Assembly: GCA_963669415.2 (NCBI GenBank)
Contig: CAXXPS010000002.1
Coordinates: 1,364,001-1,428,000, forward strand
Direction: 5' to 3'
Source: JAWKWH01 sp963669415
GTDB lineage: Bacteria > Pseudomonadota > Alphaproteobacteria > Rhizobiales > Rhizobiaceae
Length of the DNA: 64,000 bases
A program made the translations under genes and the position numbers. The notes below the pieces were generated by a model. It worked only from the letters and a program-made list of their open reading frames with translations. It searched no databases and was not told the origin of the DNA. This document shows positions 52,679-61,829 of this stretch, piece by piece. Positions within the stretch are counted from its first letter, which is position 1. Each line of letters opens with the position of its first letter.

Positions 52679-54172
52679 CTATCTGCGCGAGAATTCACCA
52701 GAAAGATACGCCATAATCGCGCCCTCCACACCGCGATCGCAAAGCAGGCGATAGGAAACTGCGAACAGGTCCGCGAACACCCGGTTATCACACAAGTCTC
52801 CGTAATATTGGCGTTGTTCAAGCCACCGATCCGGGTCGCTTCTTGCCGCTATCGCGATCTCGTTGAGCGAAGACCAGTTCGGATCGTTTGGCTCAATCGT
52901 ATTGCCGTCTTCGCGATGCCCTTCGCAATACTTGCACCACATGGCTGATGAAAGCGCCAAGCCCATCACTGACGTTCCCCTGGCAAGCCCGTCATGAATG
53001 GACGGGAGAAGAAATCCCGGTTGCCGGCTTGAACCGTCAAACGCAACACGCCTTGTCGTGTCTTCGATCTCGGGATTTGAGAACCGGTCGATAATCAACT
53101 CCACATACTGAATCGGCGTCATGCCCGGCACCGAATTGACGTTCGGGGCGATTTCCTGCTCGGCCACTTTGCGCAAGAATTGGTGAATAGGCGGATGTGC
53201 AACCGCCTCGGCAACGGTCAGGATACCGAGCAATTCGCCCGGCATGGCGATGATCTGGTGTCCGCCATTCAGAATGCGCAGCTTCTGCGTCTCATATTCT
53301 TCAACGGCATCGGAAAACGTGACTCCGGACTTTTCCCAACGCGGCCGATCGGCGCAGAAATCATCCTGGGTAACCCATTGGCGAAAACTCTCATGCGTCA
53401 CAGGCGTTGCGTCATCGATCCCGAAGGAGCGCGCCAGGGCGATTTCCTTGTCACCTGTCGATGGAACAATGCAGTCAACCATCGAGTTTGGAAAGCTGCA
53501 ATTGTCATCAATCCAGTCCGCCAAGGATGGATCCGAAAAACGGGCAAGCGAGACGACCGCACGCCGCATAATGTCGCCATTTCCCGGCAGATTGTCACAA
53601 CTCTGGCCCGTAAACGGGCCATGTCCGCGCTCGCGGCGCAAACGTAGTGCTGCAATCATCGCACCGAAAACGGTACGCGGTTCGTGCGGAAATTCAGCAT
53701 CATGAACGATGTCGGCATGAGAGGCTTCAAATCCGCCGCTGGCAGGATCCAGATAGTAGCCTCCTTCGGTGACCGTGAGCGAAACAATACGGATATCGGG
53801 CTCCGCCATTCGTGCAATCAACGCCGCATTGTTGCTTTCAACCGGAATGTAATCGATGATTGAGCCGATAATCTCGGCGGATTTACCCGCCGGATCGAGC
53901 TCAATCAGAGACGTCAGGCAATCCTGCGCCAATAACTTTTTGCGCTGGTCGGCATCCCAAGGGCGCACGCCCGCACCAATAATCGCCCAATCATGACAGA
54001 GCCCTTGCTGCATCAGACGGTGCAGATACCAAGCCTGGTGAGCGCGATGGAAATTACCGACGCCGATATGGACAATACCTGCGGTAAGCTTGCTCCGGTC
54101 ATAACTCGGTACCCGGACATCCGCCGGCAGCCTGTTGAGCGACGCATTACTGAGCGATATCAACTCATCCAT
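52679..54172 (-). CDS. mtlK: Mannitol/D-arabinitol-type polyol dehydrogenase
   Basis: A 497-residue long-chain polyol dehydrogenase of the mannitol dehydrogenase family, oxidising mannitol (or arabinitol/sorbitol) to the ketose with NAD. The N-terminal Rossmann part has IVHIGVGNFHRAHQAWYLHR, with ATEGGYY-like SLTVTEGGYYLDP; the C-terminal catalytic motif is KLRILNGGHQIIA with the conserved Lys, Asn and His. It overlaps the end of smoS by 13 nt, so they are coupled. Last gene of the polyol operon. The fructose produced goes to the fructokinase encoded at 60485. Confidence 0.93.
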   Translation of the reverse strand: MDELISLSNASLNRLPADVRVPSYDRSKLTAGIVHIGVGNFHRAHQAWYLHRLMQQGLCHDWAIIGAGVRPWDADQRKKLLAQDCLTSLIELDPAGKSAEIIGSIIDYIPVESNNAALIARMAEPDIRIVSLTVTEGGYYLDPASGGFEASHADIVHDAEFPHEPRTVFGAMIAALRLRRERGHGPFTGQSCDNLPGNGDIMRRAVVSLARFSDPSLADWIDDNCSFPNSMVDCIVPSTGDKEIALARSFGIDDATPVTHESFRQWVTQDDFCADRPRWEKSGVTFSDAVEEYETQKLRILNGGHQIIAMPGELLGILTVAEAVAHPPIHQFLRKVAEQEIAPNVNSVPGMTPIQYVELIIDRFSNPEIEDTTRRVAFDGSSRQPGFLLPSIHDGLARGTSVMGLALSSAMWCKYCEGHREDGNTIEPNDPNWSSLNEIAIAARSDPDRWLEQRQYYGDLCDNRVFADLFAVSYRLLCDRGVEGAIMAYLSGEFSRR

Positions 54173-54933
54173 TGGCCGCCATCGACATTGTAGGTTTGCG
54201 CAACAACGTAGTCGGCTTCGTCACTCGCCAGAAAAACCGCCATCCCGGTCAGGTCTTCTGCGTGGCCCATGCGCCCATATGGCACAGCTTCACCGACTTC
54301 CCTTTTCTTTTGGCCGGGCAACTTGTTTTCATATTTGGCAAAAAAGGCATCGACCCCGTCCCAGTGCTCGCCATCGACCACACCGGGCGATATGGCGTTG
54401 ACGTTGATGCCATGTTTGATCAGGTCAAGTCCGGCAGACTGGGTCAAAGAGATGACTGCTGCTTTCGAGGCGCAATAGACCGCGACCAGCGGCTCACCAC
54501 GACGCCCGGCCTGGCTGGCCATGTTGATAATCTTGCCGCCGGATCCCCTTTCGATCATATGGCGCGCGACAGCCTGCAGAGTGAACAGCGTGCCGGCGAC
54601 ATTGACCTGGAATATTTTATCAAAATCATTGCGGGCGATTTCGGCGATCGGCGCGGCTGTAAACAGCGCTGCATTGTTGATCAGTATGTCGATTTTGCCC
54701 ATCGTTTCGATGGTCAGTTCAACCGCCCTATCTATGCTCGCTTGGGAGGTCACATCCATCTCAATTGCGAACGCATTCCCACCGATTTGATTGGCCGCTT
54801 GCTGCGCCTGACCCAGATTGATGTCGGCAATAGCGACTCTTGCGCCTTCTCCAACATAGGCCTTCGCAAAAGCGCAGCCGATGCCGCGCGCGGCACCGGT
54901 TATGAGAGCATTTTTTCCGGCCAAACGGTTCAT
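54160..54933 (-). CDS. smoS: Sorbitol dehydrogenase, short-chain type
   Basis: A 257-residue short-chain dehydrogenase that matches the SmoS sorbitol/L-iditol dehydrogenase type. NAD-binding motif ALITGAARGIGCAFAKAYV, NNAALFTAAPI, the catalytic Ser in IINMASQAGRRGEPL and YCASKAAV with Tyr and Lys, and the typical ending VAQTYNVDGGQWMS. Converts sorbitol to fructose. ATGA overlap with smoK upstream and overlap with mtlK downstream show a tightly coupled operon. Confidence 0.94.
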   Translation of the reverse strand: MNRLAGKNALITGAARGIGCAFAKAYVGEGARVAIADINLGQAQQAANQIGGNAFAIEMDVTSQASIDRAVELTIETMGKIDILINNAALFTAAPIAEIARNDFDKIFQVNVAGTLFTLQAVARHMIERGSGGKIINMASQAGRRGEPLVAVYCASKAAVISLTQSAGLDLIKHGINVNAISPGVVDGEHWDGVDAFFAKYENKLPGQKKREVGEAVPYGRMGHAEDLTGMAVFLASDEADYVVAQTYNVDGGQWMS

Positions 54934-55934
54934 TCGATCCGCAATCCGTCGCTGTCAAATCGGTGGATTTGATCTCGTCGTGGGGTGAGGTTGATCTTGT
55001 CGCCATGTTTGAAGCTGACTTCTCCGTCAGCCCGGACAGTCAGCGTATCGGCCAGTCCCGTTTCATGGATATGAAAGAATGTATCTGAACCAAGGTGCTC
55101 GGCAACACCGACAGTTCCCTTCCAGGTACCTTTCGATTTCGAAACATCGATATGTTCGGGGCGAATGCCGATAGTATGTGCCTTGAGTTTAGTTGCCTCG
55201 TCACCCTCGATGAAGTTCATCTTCGGCGATCCGATGAAACCGGCGACAAACAGATTTCTCGGCTTCTTGTAGAGTTCAAGCGGTGAGCCAACCTGTTCGA
55301 TGTAGCCGGCTCGTAACACGACAATCTTGTCAGCCATTGTCATGGCTTCAACCTGATCATGGGTGACATAGATCATCGTGGTCTCAAGCCGCTTGTGCAT
55401 CTCGCTGATTTCGAGCCGCATACCGACCCGTAGCGCCGCATCGAGGTTGGAAAGTGGTTCATCAAAGAGGAAAGCTGAAGGTTCGCGAACGATGGCACGG
55501 CCAATGGCAACGCGCTGCCGCTGACCACCTGACAATTGTCCCGGCCTGCGGTCCAGATAGTCGGTCAGGTTAAGCGCTGCGGCGGCTTGCTCAACACGCC
55601 GATCCTGTTCTGCCTGATCGAGCTTTGCCATTCGCAATGGGAATGCAATGTTTTTTCGAACCGACATGTGCGGGTAAAGCGCGTATGACTGAAACACCAT
55701 GGCAAGGCCGCGTTTGGCTGGAGGAATGGCCGTGGCATCCTTTCCATCAATTTCGATTTTGCCGCCGGATACATCCTCAAGGCCCGCGATCAGTCTCAGA
55801 AGAGTGGATTTCCCGCAGCCGGAGGGGCCAACGAACACCGCAAACTCACCGTCTTCTATGGTCAGGTCGAGGGGCGGAATAACTTCAGTAGAACCAAAAC
55901 TCTTGGTCACCTGTTTAAGTTCGATGTGTCCCAT
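54930..55934 (-). CDS. smoK: Polyol ABC importer, ATPase
   Basis: A 334-residue MalK/UgpC-type ATPase: Walker A GPSGCGKST near residue 37, Q-loop MVFQSYALYPHMSV, signature LSGGQRQRVAIGRAI, Walker B FLFDEPLSNLDAA and H-loop YVTHDQVEAMTMAD. The C-terminal OB-like regulatory part has IGIRPEHIDVSK. Start ATG 55934 (MGHIELKQVTKSFG) follows GAGGAACG. Powers uptake with SmoFG and SmoE. Such ATPases sometimes serve several importers. Confidence 0.94.
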   Translation of the reverse strand: MGHIELKQVTKSFGSTEVIPPLDLTIEDGEFAVFVGPSGCGKSTLLRLIAGLEDVSGGKIEIDGKDATAIPPAKRGLAMVFQSYALYPHMSVRKNIAFPLRMAKLDQAEQDRRVEQAAAALNLTDYLDRRPGQLSGGQRQRVAIGRAIVREPSAFLFDEPLSNLDAALRVGMRLEISEMHKRLETTMIYVTHDQVEAMTMADKIVVLRAGYIEQVGSPLELYKKPRNLFVAGFIGSPKMNFIEGDEATKLKAHTIGIRPEHIDVSKSKGTWKGTVGVAEHLGSDTFFHIHETGLADTLTVRADGEVSFKHGDKINLTPRRDQIHRFDSDGLRIE

Positions 55935-55944
55935 TATTCGTTCC

Positions 55945-56775
55945 TCACTTAACCGCACCGAATGTCAGTCCGCGTACGAGTTGTTTCTGGCTGAACCAGC
56001 CAAGGATCAGAATTGGCGCAATGGCCATGGTGGACGCTGCGCTGAGTTTGGCGAAAAACAGACCCTCAGGGCTGGAATAGCTGGCGATGAAGGCTGTTAA
56101 CGGCGCCGCGTTGACCGCGGTCAGGTTGAGTGTCCAAAACGCCTCGTTCCAGGCCAGTATGAAGTTCAAAAGCAAAGTCGAAGCGATACCGGGAACAGCC
56201 ATGGGCGTAAGTACATAGAGTAACTCTTCCTTCAAACCTGCACCGTCCATCCGCGCAGCTTCGAGAATCTCGCCCGGAATTTCGCGGAAGTAAGTATAAA
56301 GCATCCATACGATGATCGGCAGATTGATCAGCATCAGCACGATGACCAAACCAACGCGGCTGTCGAGAAGGCCGAGCTGGATGAACAGCAGATAGATCGG
56401 ATACAAGACACCCACTGCCGGCAGCATTTTGGTGCTCAGCATCCACAACAGGATATCCTTGGTGCGCTTGGAGGGGACGAATGCCATCGACCATGCAGCC
56501 GGAACCGCGATGATCAGGCCCAGGATCGTGGACCCACCGGCCAGGAAAATCGAGTTCCACAGAAAACGCATATAGTTCGAGCGTTCCTGAACTACTGAAT
56601 AGTTTTCCAGCGTCCAGTCGAAGAACAGGAAGATCGGTGGATCGGCGATTGCCTGTGCTTCCGTTTTGAAGCTGGTCAGGATCGTCCACAGGATCGGAAA
56701 GAAGATCAGCAAGCCGATCGCCCAGGCGACTGCTGTGTTGACTGTTTTCCGGTTTGTCGTAACTGCGCGGGCCAT
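55945..56775 (-). CDS. smoG: Polyol ABC importer, permease G
   Basis: A 276-residue inner-membrane permease of the MalG type with six helices. The coupling motif is EILEAARMDGAGLKEELLYV (EAA loop) near residue 180; the N-terminus WAIGLLIFFPILWTILTSFK is typical. It follows smoF by 11 bp and precedes smoK by 10 bp. Confidence 0.93.
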   Translation of the reverse strand: MARAVTTNRKTVNTAVAWAIGLLIFFPILWTILTSFKTEAQAIADPPIFLFFDWTLENYSVVQERSNYMRFLWNSIFLAGGSTILGLIIAVPAAWSMAFVPSKRTKDILLWMLSTKMLPAVGVLYPIYLLFIQLGLLDSRVGLVIVLMLINLPIIVWMLYTYFREIPGEILEAARMDGAGLKEELLYVLTPMAVPGIASTLLLNFILAWNEAFWTLNLTAVNAAPLTAFIASYSSPEGLFFAKLSAASTMAIAPILILGWFSQKQLVRGLTFGAVK

Positions 56776-56786
56776 GACTTATCTCC

Positions 56787-57665
56787 TCACGCGTCCAGGT
56801 TCTTGCCGACGATACGCATCAGGAAGATGGCAACGATATTGGCAAGAATGATTGCGTAGACACCGCCAGCGGAGCCGAGACCGACATTCTGGCTTTCCAG
56901 CACCCGCTGGAAGATCAGATAGGACAGTGTTTTGGTTCCGAATGCGCCACCGGTGGTGACAAATATTTCGGCGAAGATCGCCAGCAGGAAAATTGTCTGG
57001 ATCAGTAGAACAATCGTGATGGCGCGACCAAGGTGCGGCAGAATGATGAACAGGAAGCGCTTGTGAACCGGCGCCCCGTCCATTTCCGCCGCCTCAAGTT
57101 GCTCGCTGTCGAGCGACTGGATTGCGGTCAGCAGGATCAGCGTTGCAAATGGCAACCACTGCCAGGATACGATCATGATTAGTGAAGGCATGGACGCCTG
57201 GCTCAACCATTGGATCGGTTCAGCCCCGAAGAATTTCCACAAATGCGCCAGTATGCCATTGACCGGATCCATGAACATGTTCTTCCAGACCAGGGCTGAA
57301 ACAGTCGGCATGACAAAGAAGGGTGCGATCACCAGGATCCGCACAAAACCCTGGCCCCACATCGGTTGATCAAGCAGGATAGCCAGGGCAATCCCGAGAA
57401 TAATTGTGATGGCCAGAACACCACCGACGATGATCAGGGTGGTTTGAACGCTTGGCCAAAACGAGCTTGAGCCGACGAACCGGATGTAGTTGGCAAAGCC
57501 TACCCATTCGAGCCCGTTGCCCACTGAATCCCCGCGCAGAGGCAGGTATTTTTTGAAGGAGAAGAATAGGGTCATGCACAAAGGCACGAGCATCCAGCCT
57601 AGAAGCAGAACAACAGCCGGTGCCATCATGAAGCGGGCTGCGCTTCTTGAATGTTGAGTTGCCAT
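56787..57665 (-). CDS. smoF: Polyol ABC importer, permease F
   Basis: A 292-residue MalF-type permease with six helices, starting with the basic MATQHSRSAARFMMAPAVVL and carrying the EAA loop EQLEAAEMDGAPVHKRFLFI near residue 190. It forms the channel with SmoG. A hairpin 144 bp upstream separates it from smoE. GAGG before the ATG supports the start. Confidence 0.93.
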   Translation of the reverse strand: MATQHSRSAARFMMAPAVVLLLGWMLVPLCMTLFFSFKKYLPLRGDSVGNGLEWVGFANYIRFVGSSSFWPSVQTTLIIVGGVLAITIILGIALAILLDQPMWGQGFVRILVIAPFFVMPTVSALVWKNMFMDPVNGILAHLWKFFGAEPIQWLSQASMPSLIMIVSWQWLPFATLILLTAIQSLDSEQLEAAEMDGAPVHKRFLFIILPHLGRAITIVLLIQTIFLLAIFAEIFVTTGGAFGTKTLSYLIFQRVLESQNVGLGSAGGVYAIILANIVAIFLMRIVGKNLDA

Positions 57666-57808
57666 TAATGCCTCCTCGTTCCTGGGTGCTTCAGATTTTC
57701 AGAACGCTGCAAAGACGTTCTTTCACCTGAATTTTTCCAAATAGATTCCCGTTCTGCAAATCACAGCATTGCAGCATCAAAGATATCGATTTGAGAAAAT
57801 TCTGGGTA

Positions 57809-57833
57809 GCGGGCCGGCTTTGGGCCGGCCCGC
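57809..57833 (-). terminator. Strong hairpin between smoE and smoF
   Basis: GCGGGCCGGC (57809-57818) pairs perfectly with GCCGGCCCGC (57824-57833) over a 5-nt loop, 16 nt after the smoE stop. There is no T-run in the direction of transcription. Such hairpins after binding-protein genes usually stabilise the upstream mRNA or attenuate, giving more binding protein than permease. Confidence 0.65.
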
Positions 57834-57848
57834 CTGAATGGAATCGGC

Positions 57849-59153
57849 TTAACGGTAGCCCGCAGCTTCCATTGCGTCATTGGTCAGTGCCTGCGCTTTT
57901 GCAAGCGCCTCATCAACTGACTGCTGACCCGCATAAACTGCAGAGAACTCCTGACTGACTTCAGTCGCAATGCCGGCAAATTCCGGAATGGCGACAAACT
58001 GAATGCCGACATACGGTACCGGTTTGACAGTCGGGTTGTTTGGATCAGCCGCATTGATGCTGTCGAGAGTCATCTTCGCGAACGGCACTTCCTGATACTC
58101 AGGAGTGTTGTAAAGTGATGTCCGCGCACCCGGAGGCACGTTGGCCCAACCTTCTTTCGAAGCCACGAGCTCGATGTATGACTTAGAGGTTGACCACTCG
58201 ATGAACTCTTTCGCGGCGTCTACTTTCTGTGAACCGGCTGGAATGGCCAGAGCCCAAGCCCAAAGCCAGTTGGAACGTTTGCCAAGACCTGTATCAGGTG
58301 CAAGGGCAAAACCGACTTTGTCAGCCACGGTTGAATCGTTCGGATTGGTTACGAAGGATGCAGCCACCGTGGCGTCAATCCACATGCCGCATTTGCCTTG
58401 CTGAAACAGCGACAGGTTCTCGTTGAACCCGTTGGTGGCATAACCGGGAGGTCCGGATTCGGCCATCATGCCGACAAAGAACTCTAGCGCCGCTTTCCAC
58501 TCGGGCTGATCAAACTGGGCATTCCAGTTCTCATCGAACCAGCGAGCGCCAAATGAGTTGGCTGTAACAGTGATGAAGGCACCACCCTCACCCCAACCGG
58601 CCTTACCGCGCAGGCAAACACCATTGATCTCATTGTCACGATCCGTCATCGCTGCAGCGGCTTTACGGATGAATTCCCAGGTCGGAGCCTCGGGCATCTC
58701 CATTCCGGCCTTTTCCATCAGGTCGGTTCGGTACATAACCATGGAACTCTCGCCATAGAACGGCGCAGCAAACAAGGTGCCGTCATGGCTCAATCCGCCG
58801 CGCATTGCCGGCAGGATATCATCGACATCATATTCGGCTGACAAGCCGTCCAGCGGAACGAGCCAACCGTTCTTGCCCCAAATCGGAGTCTCGTACATTC
58901 CGATAGTCATCAGATCAAATGCACCGCCCTTGGTAGAGATGTCGGTCGTGACACGCTGGCGCAGCACGTTTTCTTCAAGCGTAACCCACTCCACATTGTG
59001 ACCGGTCTTCGCCGTGAAATCGTCAGTCAGGCCCTGCATACGAATCATGTCACCATTATTCACGGTGGCGATCGTAAGAGTTTCGGCAAACGCGCCGGAC
59101 GCGGTGAGAACCGCCAAAGCGGTCGATAAGCCAAGTACTTTCTTGGAAAGCAT
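57849..59153 (-). CDS. smoE: Polyol ABC importer, binding protein
   Basis: A 434-residue periplasmic solute-binding protein with signal peptide MLSKKVLGLSTALAVLTASG and likely cleavage after AFA. Typical parts: LTDDFTAKTGHNVEWVTLEE, FDLMTIGMYETPIWGKNGWL, and the C-terminal GQQSVDEALAKAQALTNDAM. It binds sorbitol/mannitol and delivers it to SmoFGK. Start ATG 59153 follows GGGAGGAACAGG; a frame from 59213 reads through the promoter. A perfect LacI-type palindrome lies 65 bp upstream of the start. Confidence 0.94.
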   Translation of the reverse strand: MLSKKVLGLSTALAVLTASGAFAETLTIATVNNGDMIRMQGLTDDFTAKTGHNVEWVTLEENVLRQRVTTDISTKGGAFDLMTIGMYETPIWGKNGWLVPLDGLSAEYDVDDILPAMRGGLSHDGTLFAAPFYGESSMVMYRTDLMEKAGMEMPEAPTWEFIRKAAAAMTDRDNEINGVCLRGKAGWGEGGAFITVTANSFGARWFDENWNAQFDQPEWKAALEFFVGMMAESGPPGYATNGFNENLSLFQQGKCGMWIDATVAASFVTNPNDSTVADKVGFALAPDTGLGKRSNWLWAWALAIPAGSQKVDAAKEFIEWSTSKSYIELVASKEGWANVPPGARTSLYNTPEYQEVPFAKMTLDSINAADPNNPTVKPVPYVGIQFVAIPEFAGIATEVSQEFSAVYAGQQSVDEALAKAQALTNDAMEAAGYR

Positions 59154-59217
59154 CCTGTTCCTCCCTTGGTTGGATGTGCCGGGAAGACTAGTAGCATCGC
59201 TACGCGGTGTCAATAAA

Positions 59218-59237
59218 AATTTTACGCGCGTAAAATT
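59218..59237. promoter_or_regulatory. LacI-type operator before smoE
   Basis: AATTTTACGCGCGTAAAATT is a perfect 20-bp palindrome with central CG, the form bound by LacI-family repressors. It lies between the smoE start and the stop of the LacI gene (overlapping its last two bases). The same core recurs at 60343 before the regulator and frk. Confidence 0.85.
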
Positions 59238-60267
59238 ATGCTGATGCGCGCATTACCAGGTTGCCCTCAAACAACTTTTCAATTCGGCGCTTCGAATCAT
59301 CTCCTTCTTCGATCAAAGCGAGAAGCGTTCTTGCCGATCTTTCGGAAATTGCTTCATAGTCATGGGCGACTGTGGTCAGTGGCGGGCAGGTAAAGCGTGA
59401 GAACGGGTGGTCATCCAGGCCAGCGACACGGATATCGGATCCTTTGCTGATACCGACCTGCAAACCTTTTTTGAAACAACCAGACAGGAATCCAATCGCA
59501 AGCCGATCGTTGGTGCAAAGCACCGTATCAGTCTTCAACAGCCGGTCTTCAATCACCTGCAAGCTTCCGCGATAGCCTATGTCTTCTAACTTCCAGCCTT
59601 CGCCCTCCACACTGACAATGATAGGTTCATGGCCAAGTGCTTCCATTGCTGTGATGTAGCCATCACGTCGTTTTCTCGTGTTCGGATTTGGTGGCGTTTT
59701 CATTTCGAAGTAGCACGGCGGTTCACCAGTGCGGCAAAGATATTCAACAATCTGCGAGGTGAATTGAGGATTGTCGGACCCAATAAAAGCATGGCCAATT
59801 CCTTCAATATTGCTGTCGAACAGAACAGTCGGAACTTCGCCGCAAAATCTCTCAATAAGAGATTTGTCTGATGCCCTCCCCAGCGGCGCCAGCAACACTC
59901 CCGCCGGCTTCATGGAGCGTAAGCTATCCAGAATATCGTTTTCCAGTTCCTGGCGGCCGTGGGAACTGAACAATGTCGGCGAGAAACCTGCATCGATGCA
60001 GTGGTGTTCAATCCGGCGTGCAATCTCGGCAAAAAACGGATCGGCAAGATACGGCACAACGATACCGATGTTTTTGGTCAGCCGCCGGTTCTGATTGACG
60101 GCGTAAATATTGGGGCGAAATTCATGCTGCTCCAACGCCTGCTCTATGCGCGCACGCGTGGACGCTTTGACACTGTTTGGATCATGAAAATATTTGGATA
60201 CAGTTGGCCTGGAAACGCCACATTTTGCAGCGAACTCCTCCATATTCCTGATCTTGACGGTGCCCAA
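59236..60267 (-). CDS. LacI-family repressor of polyol genes
   Basis: A 343-residue repressor: the helix-turn-helix NMEEFAAKCGVSRPTVSKYF is followed by the hinge region (ALEQHEFRPNIYAVNQNRR) and a periplasmic-binding-like effector domain (IGIVVPYLADPFFAEIARRI, TVLCTNDRLAIGFLSGCFKK, IRVAGLDDHPFSRFTCPPLT). I prefer TTG 60267, which has AAGGGA 8 nt upstream and gives MGTVKIRNMEEF; GTG 60297 is the alternative. It sits between the smo operon and frk, with a matching palindrome on each side, so it probably represses both and itself. Confidence 0.92.
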   Translation of the reverse strand: MGTVKIRNMEEFAAKCGVSRPTVSKYFHDPNSVKASTRARIEQALEQHEFRPNIYAVNQNRRLTKNIGIVVPYLADPFFAEIARRIEHHCIDAGFSPTLFSSHGRQELENDILDSLRSMKPAGVLLAPLGRASDKSLIERFCGEVPTVLFDSNIEGIGHAFIGSDNPQFTSQIVEYLCRTGEPPCYFEMKTPPNPNTRKRRDGYITAMEALGHEPIIVSVEGEGWKLEDIGYRGSLQVIEDRLLKTDTVLCTNDRLAIGFLSGCFKKGLQVGISKGSDIRVAGLDDHPFSRFTCPPLTTVAHDYEAISERSARTLLALIEEGDDSKRRIEKLFEGNLVMRASA

Positions 60268-60342
60268 GCCGATGTCCCTTTCAAGATGCGACCGCACTAC
60301 AAATACGCAACAGCAGGTTGCAGGTGAATGAGAATTCAGATA

Positions 60343-60356
60343 TTTACGCGCGTAAA
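60343..60356. promoter_or_regulatory. LacI-type operator between lacI gene and frk
   Basis: TTTACGCGCGTAAA is a perfect 14-bp palindrome sharing the ACGCGCGT core with the site at 59218. It lies 76 bp before the regulator start and 129 bp before frk, placing both divergent promoters under control of one site. Confidence 0.8.
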
Positions 60357-60484
60357 AAATATGTTAAGGGACAATAGAAATCAACCTTCACCATGTCAAA
60401 TATCTACAACAAGCGAAGTTCAAGATATTATCGGCGCAAACCTGGCGATTGTTGGCAACGGAGTTGCAGGGAGGAAATGCCACC

Positions 60485-61429
60485 ATGATCCTGTGTTGTG
60501 GCGAAGCGCTGATCGATATGCTTCCAAGGCAACCTGTGAGCGGAGAAGAAGTCTTTCTTCCAGTTTCCGGTGGTGCGATTTTCAATACTGCGATCTCGCT
60601 TGGCCGGCTTGGTGCCCGTTGCGGTTTTTTGTCAGGCATATCTAGCGACATGTTCGGTGAGCAACTGATTGCCAGCTTGCATGGATCCAATGTTGAAACG
60701 CAATACTGTATTCGTTCCGATCGACCAACCACACTGGCATTTGTGAAATTGGTTGATGGTCACGCCCAATACACATTCATGGATGAATACTCAGCGGGCC
60801 GCATGCTGAACTCTACCGATCTTCCCGAATTGCCGGAAGAGGTGGAGGCGCTACATTTTGGTGCAATCAGCCTAATTCCGGAACCGTGCGGTGAAGCCTA
60901 TGAAACGCTGATGGCCGACTATCACCGTAGTACAGTGATTTCGCTCGACCCAAATATCCGCCCCAGTTTCATCAGTGATCCCGATGTACATCGTGCACGC
61001 ATCCGGCGAATGTCAGAAATGTCAGACATCATTAAGGTTTCTGATGAGGACCTGGCGTGGCTAACCCCGGAAATGGATCATCAATTTGCAATCGATCAGA
61101 TGCTCGAAAACGGCACCTCGATCGTTGTGCTAACGAAGGGCGCCGCAGGTATTGAAGTTCACACGAGTACCGAACACTTGTCCATCGATGCAAAACCGGC
61201 AGAAGTGATTGATACGATTGGTGCCGGCGACAGTTTCAATGGCGGTTTTCTCAAAGGATTGCAGCAGGCCGGCTTACTGGACAAATCCAGTTTGCGTAAG
61301 GCGGAAAAGAAACAATTGCTGGCCGCTGCAGACCTGGCGGCAACGGTCGCCGCCTACACCGTATCGCAGGCAGGCGCCAATCCACCCTGGCTGCGAGATA
61401 TTGAGGGGATAGCACCCACTTTGTCTTAG
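60485..61429 (+). CDS. frk: Fructokinase (PfkB family)
   Basis: A 314-residue sugar kinase of the PfkB/ribokinase family that phosphorylates fructose made by SmoS and MtlK. N-terminal glycine motif LPVSGGAIFNTAISLGRLGA, and the C-terminal signature DTIGAGDSFNGGFLKGL with catalytic Asp near residue 246. Start ATG 60485 (MILCCGEALIDMLPR) has GGGAGG upstream. Divergent from the LacI gene and completing the polyol pathway. Confidence 0.94.
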   Translation: MILCCGEALIDMLPRQPVSGEEVFLPVSGGAIFNTAISLGRLGARCGFLSGISSDMFGEQLIASLHGSNVETQYCIRSDRPTTLAFVKLVDGHAQYTFMDEYSAGRMLNSTDLPELPEEVEALHFGAISLIPEPCGEAYETLMADYHRSTVISLDPNIRPSFISDPDVHRARIRRMSEMSDIIKVSDEDLAWLTPEMDHQFAIDQMLENGTSIVVLTKGAAGIEVHTSTEHLSIDAKPAEVIDTIGAGDSFNGGFLKGLQQAGLLDKSSLRKAEKKQLLAAADLAATVAAYTVSQAGANPPWLRDIEGIAPTLS

Positions 61430-61459
61430 CGCACAGGTGATCGCGCGGCAGTAAAATAG

Positions 61460-61481
61460 TCCAGCTTATCCAACAGCTGGA
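61460..61481 (+). terminator. Hairpin after frk
   Basis: TCCAGCT (61460-61466) pairs with AGCTGGA (61475-61481) over an 8-nt loop, 30 nt after the frk stop. No T-run follows, so strength is uncertain. Confidence 0.4.
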
Positions 61482-61700
61482 TTGGCAGTCAGCATTTTGT
61501 CTGATTGCTCCAAGAAAGCTCATCCCAGCAAAATGACCTTGTTTGTGATCGGAGATGAGCATCACATGCATGACTGAGATAACATCCCGGAAGCAAGCCG
61601 CTTGCTCAACTACTGTCGCTTATCCTGTCAACGAAAAAGATCTGAGGCCGTGATTGGCTCAAAGCTGAAATTCGTCGCGAGTGATGCGTTCGGCAGCTTC
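61482..61700. other. Gene-free stretch between frk and IS copy 2
   Basis: No frame with protein-like composition or good ribosome site on either strand. AGAAAGCTCATCCCAGCAAA and neighbouring bases give no recognisable site. It leads into the REP-like half-repeat at 61701. Confidence 0.3.
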
Positions 61701-61751
61701 GCGCCCCAAATCGGTGGTTCGTCAGTTCTCAGCCAAATCCTGAAAGCGGAT
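61701..61751. repeat. Left half of the REP-like target split by IS copy 2
   Basis: GCGCCCCAAATCGGTGGTTC continues to AATCCTGAAAGCGGAT. It matches the left target half of copy 1 with several differences, so the two insertions are in different members of the same repeat family. Confidence 0.65.
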
Positions 61752-61829
61752 GGTGTGGATGGCTCCTACACCCCGGCGTCTGATGCGCCATAGTGCAGTT
61801 GTTATCACTGCTGGTATAGGAGCCACGAT

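Noticed and set aside
59218..60356. The ACGCGCGT palindromes as restriction/methylation-type repeats
   Set aside because: They occur exactly at the two promoter regions next to a LacI gene, with extended AT arms, which is better explained as operators.
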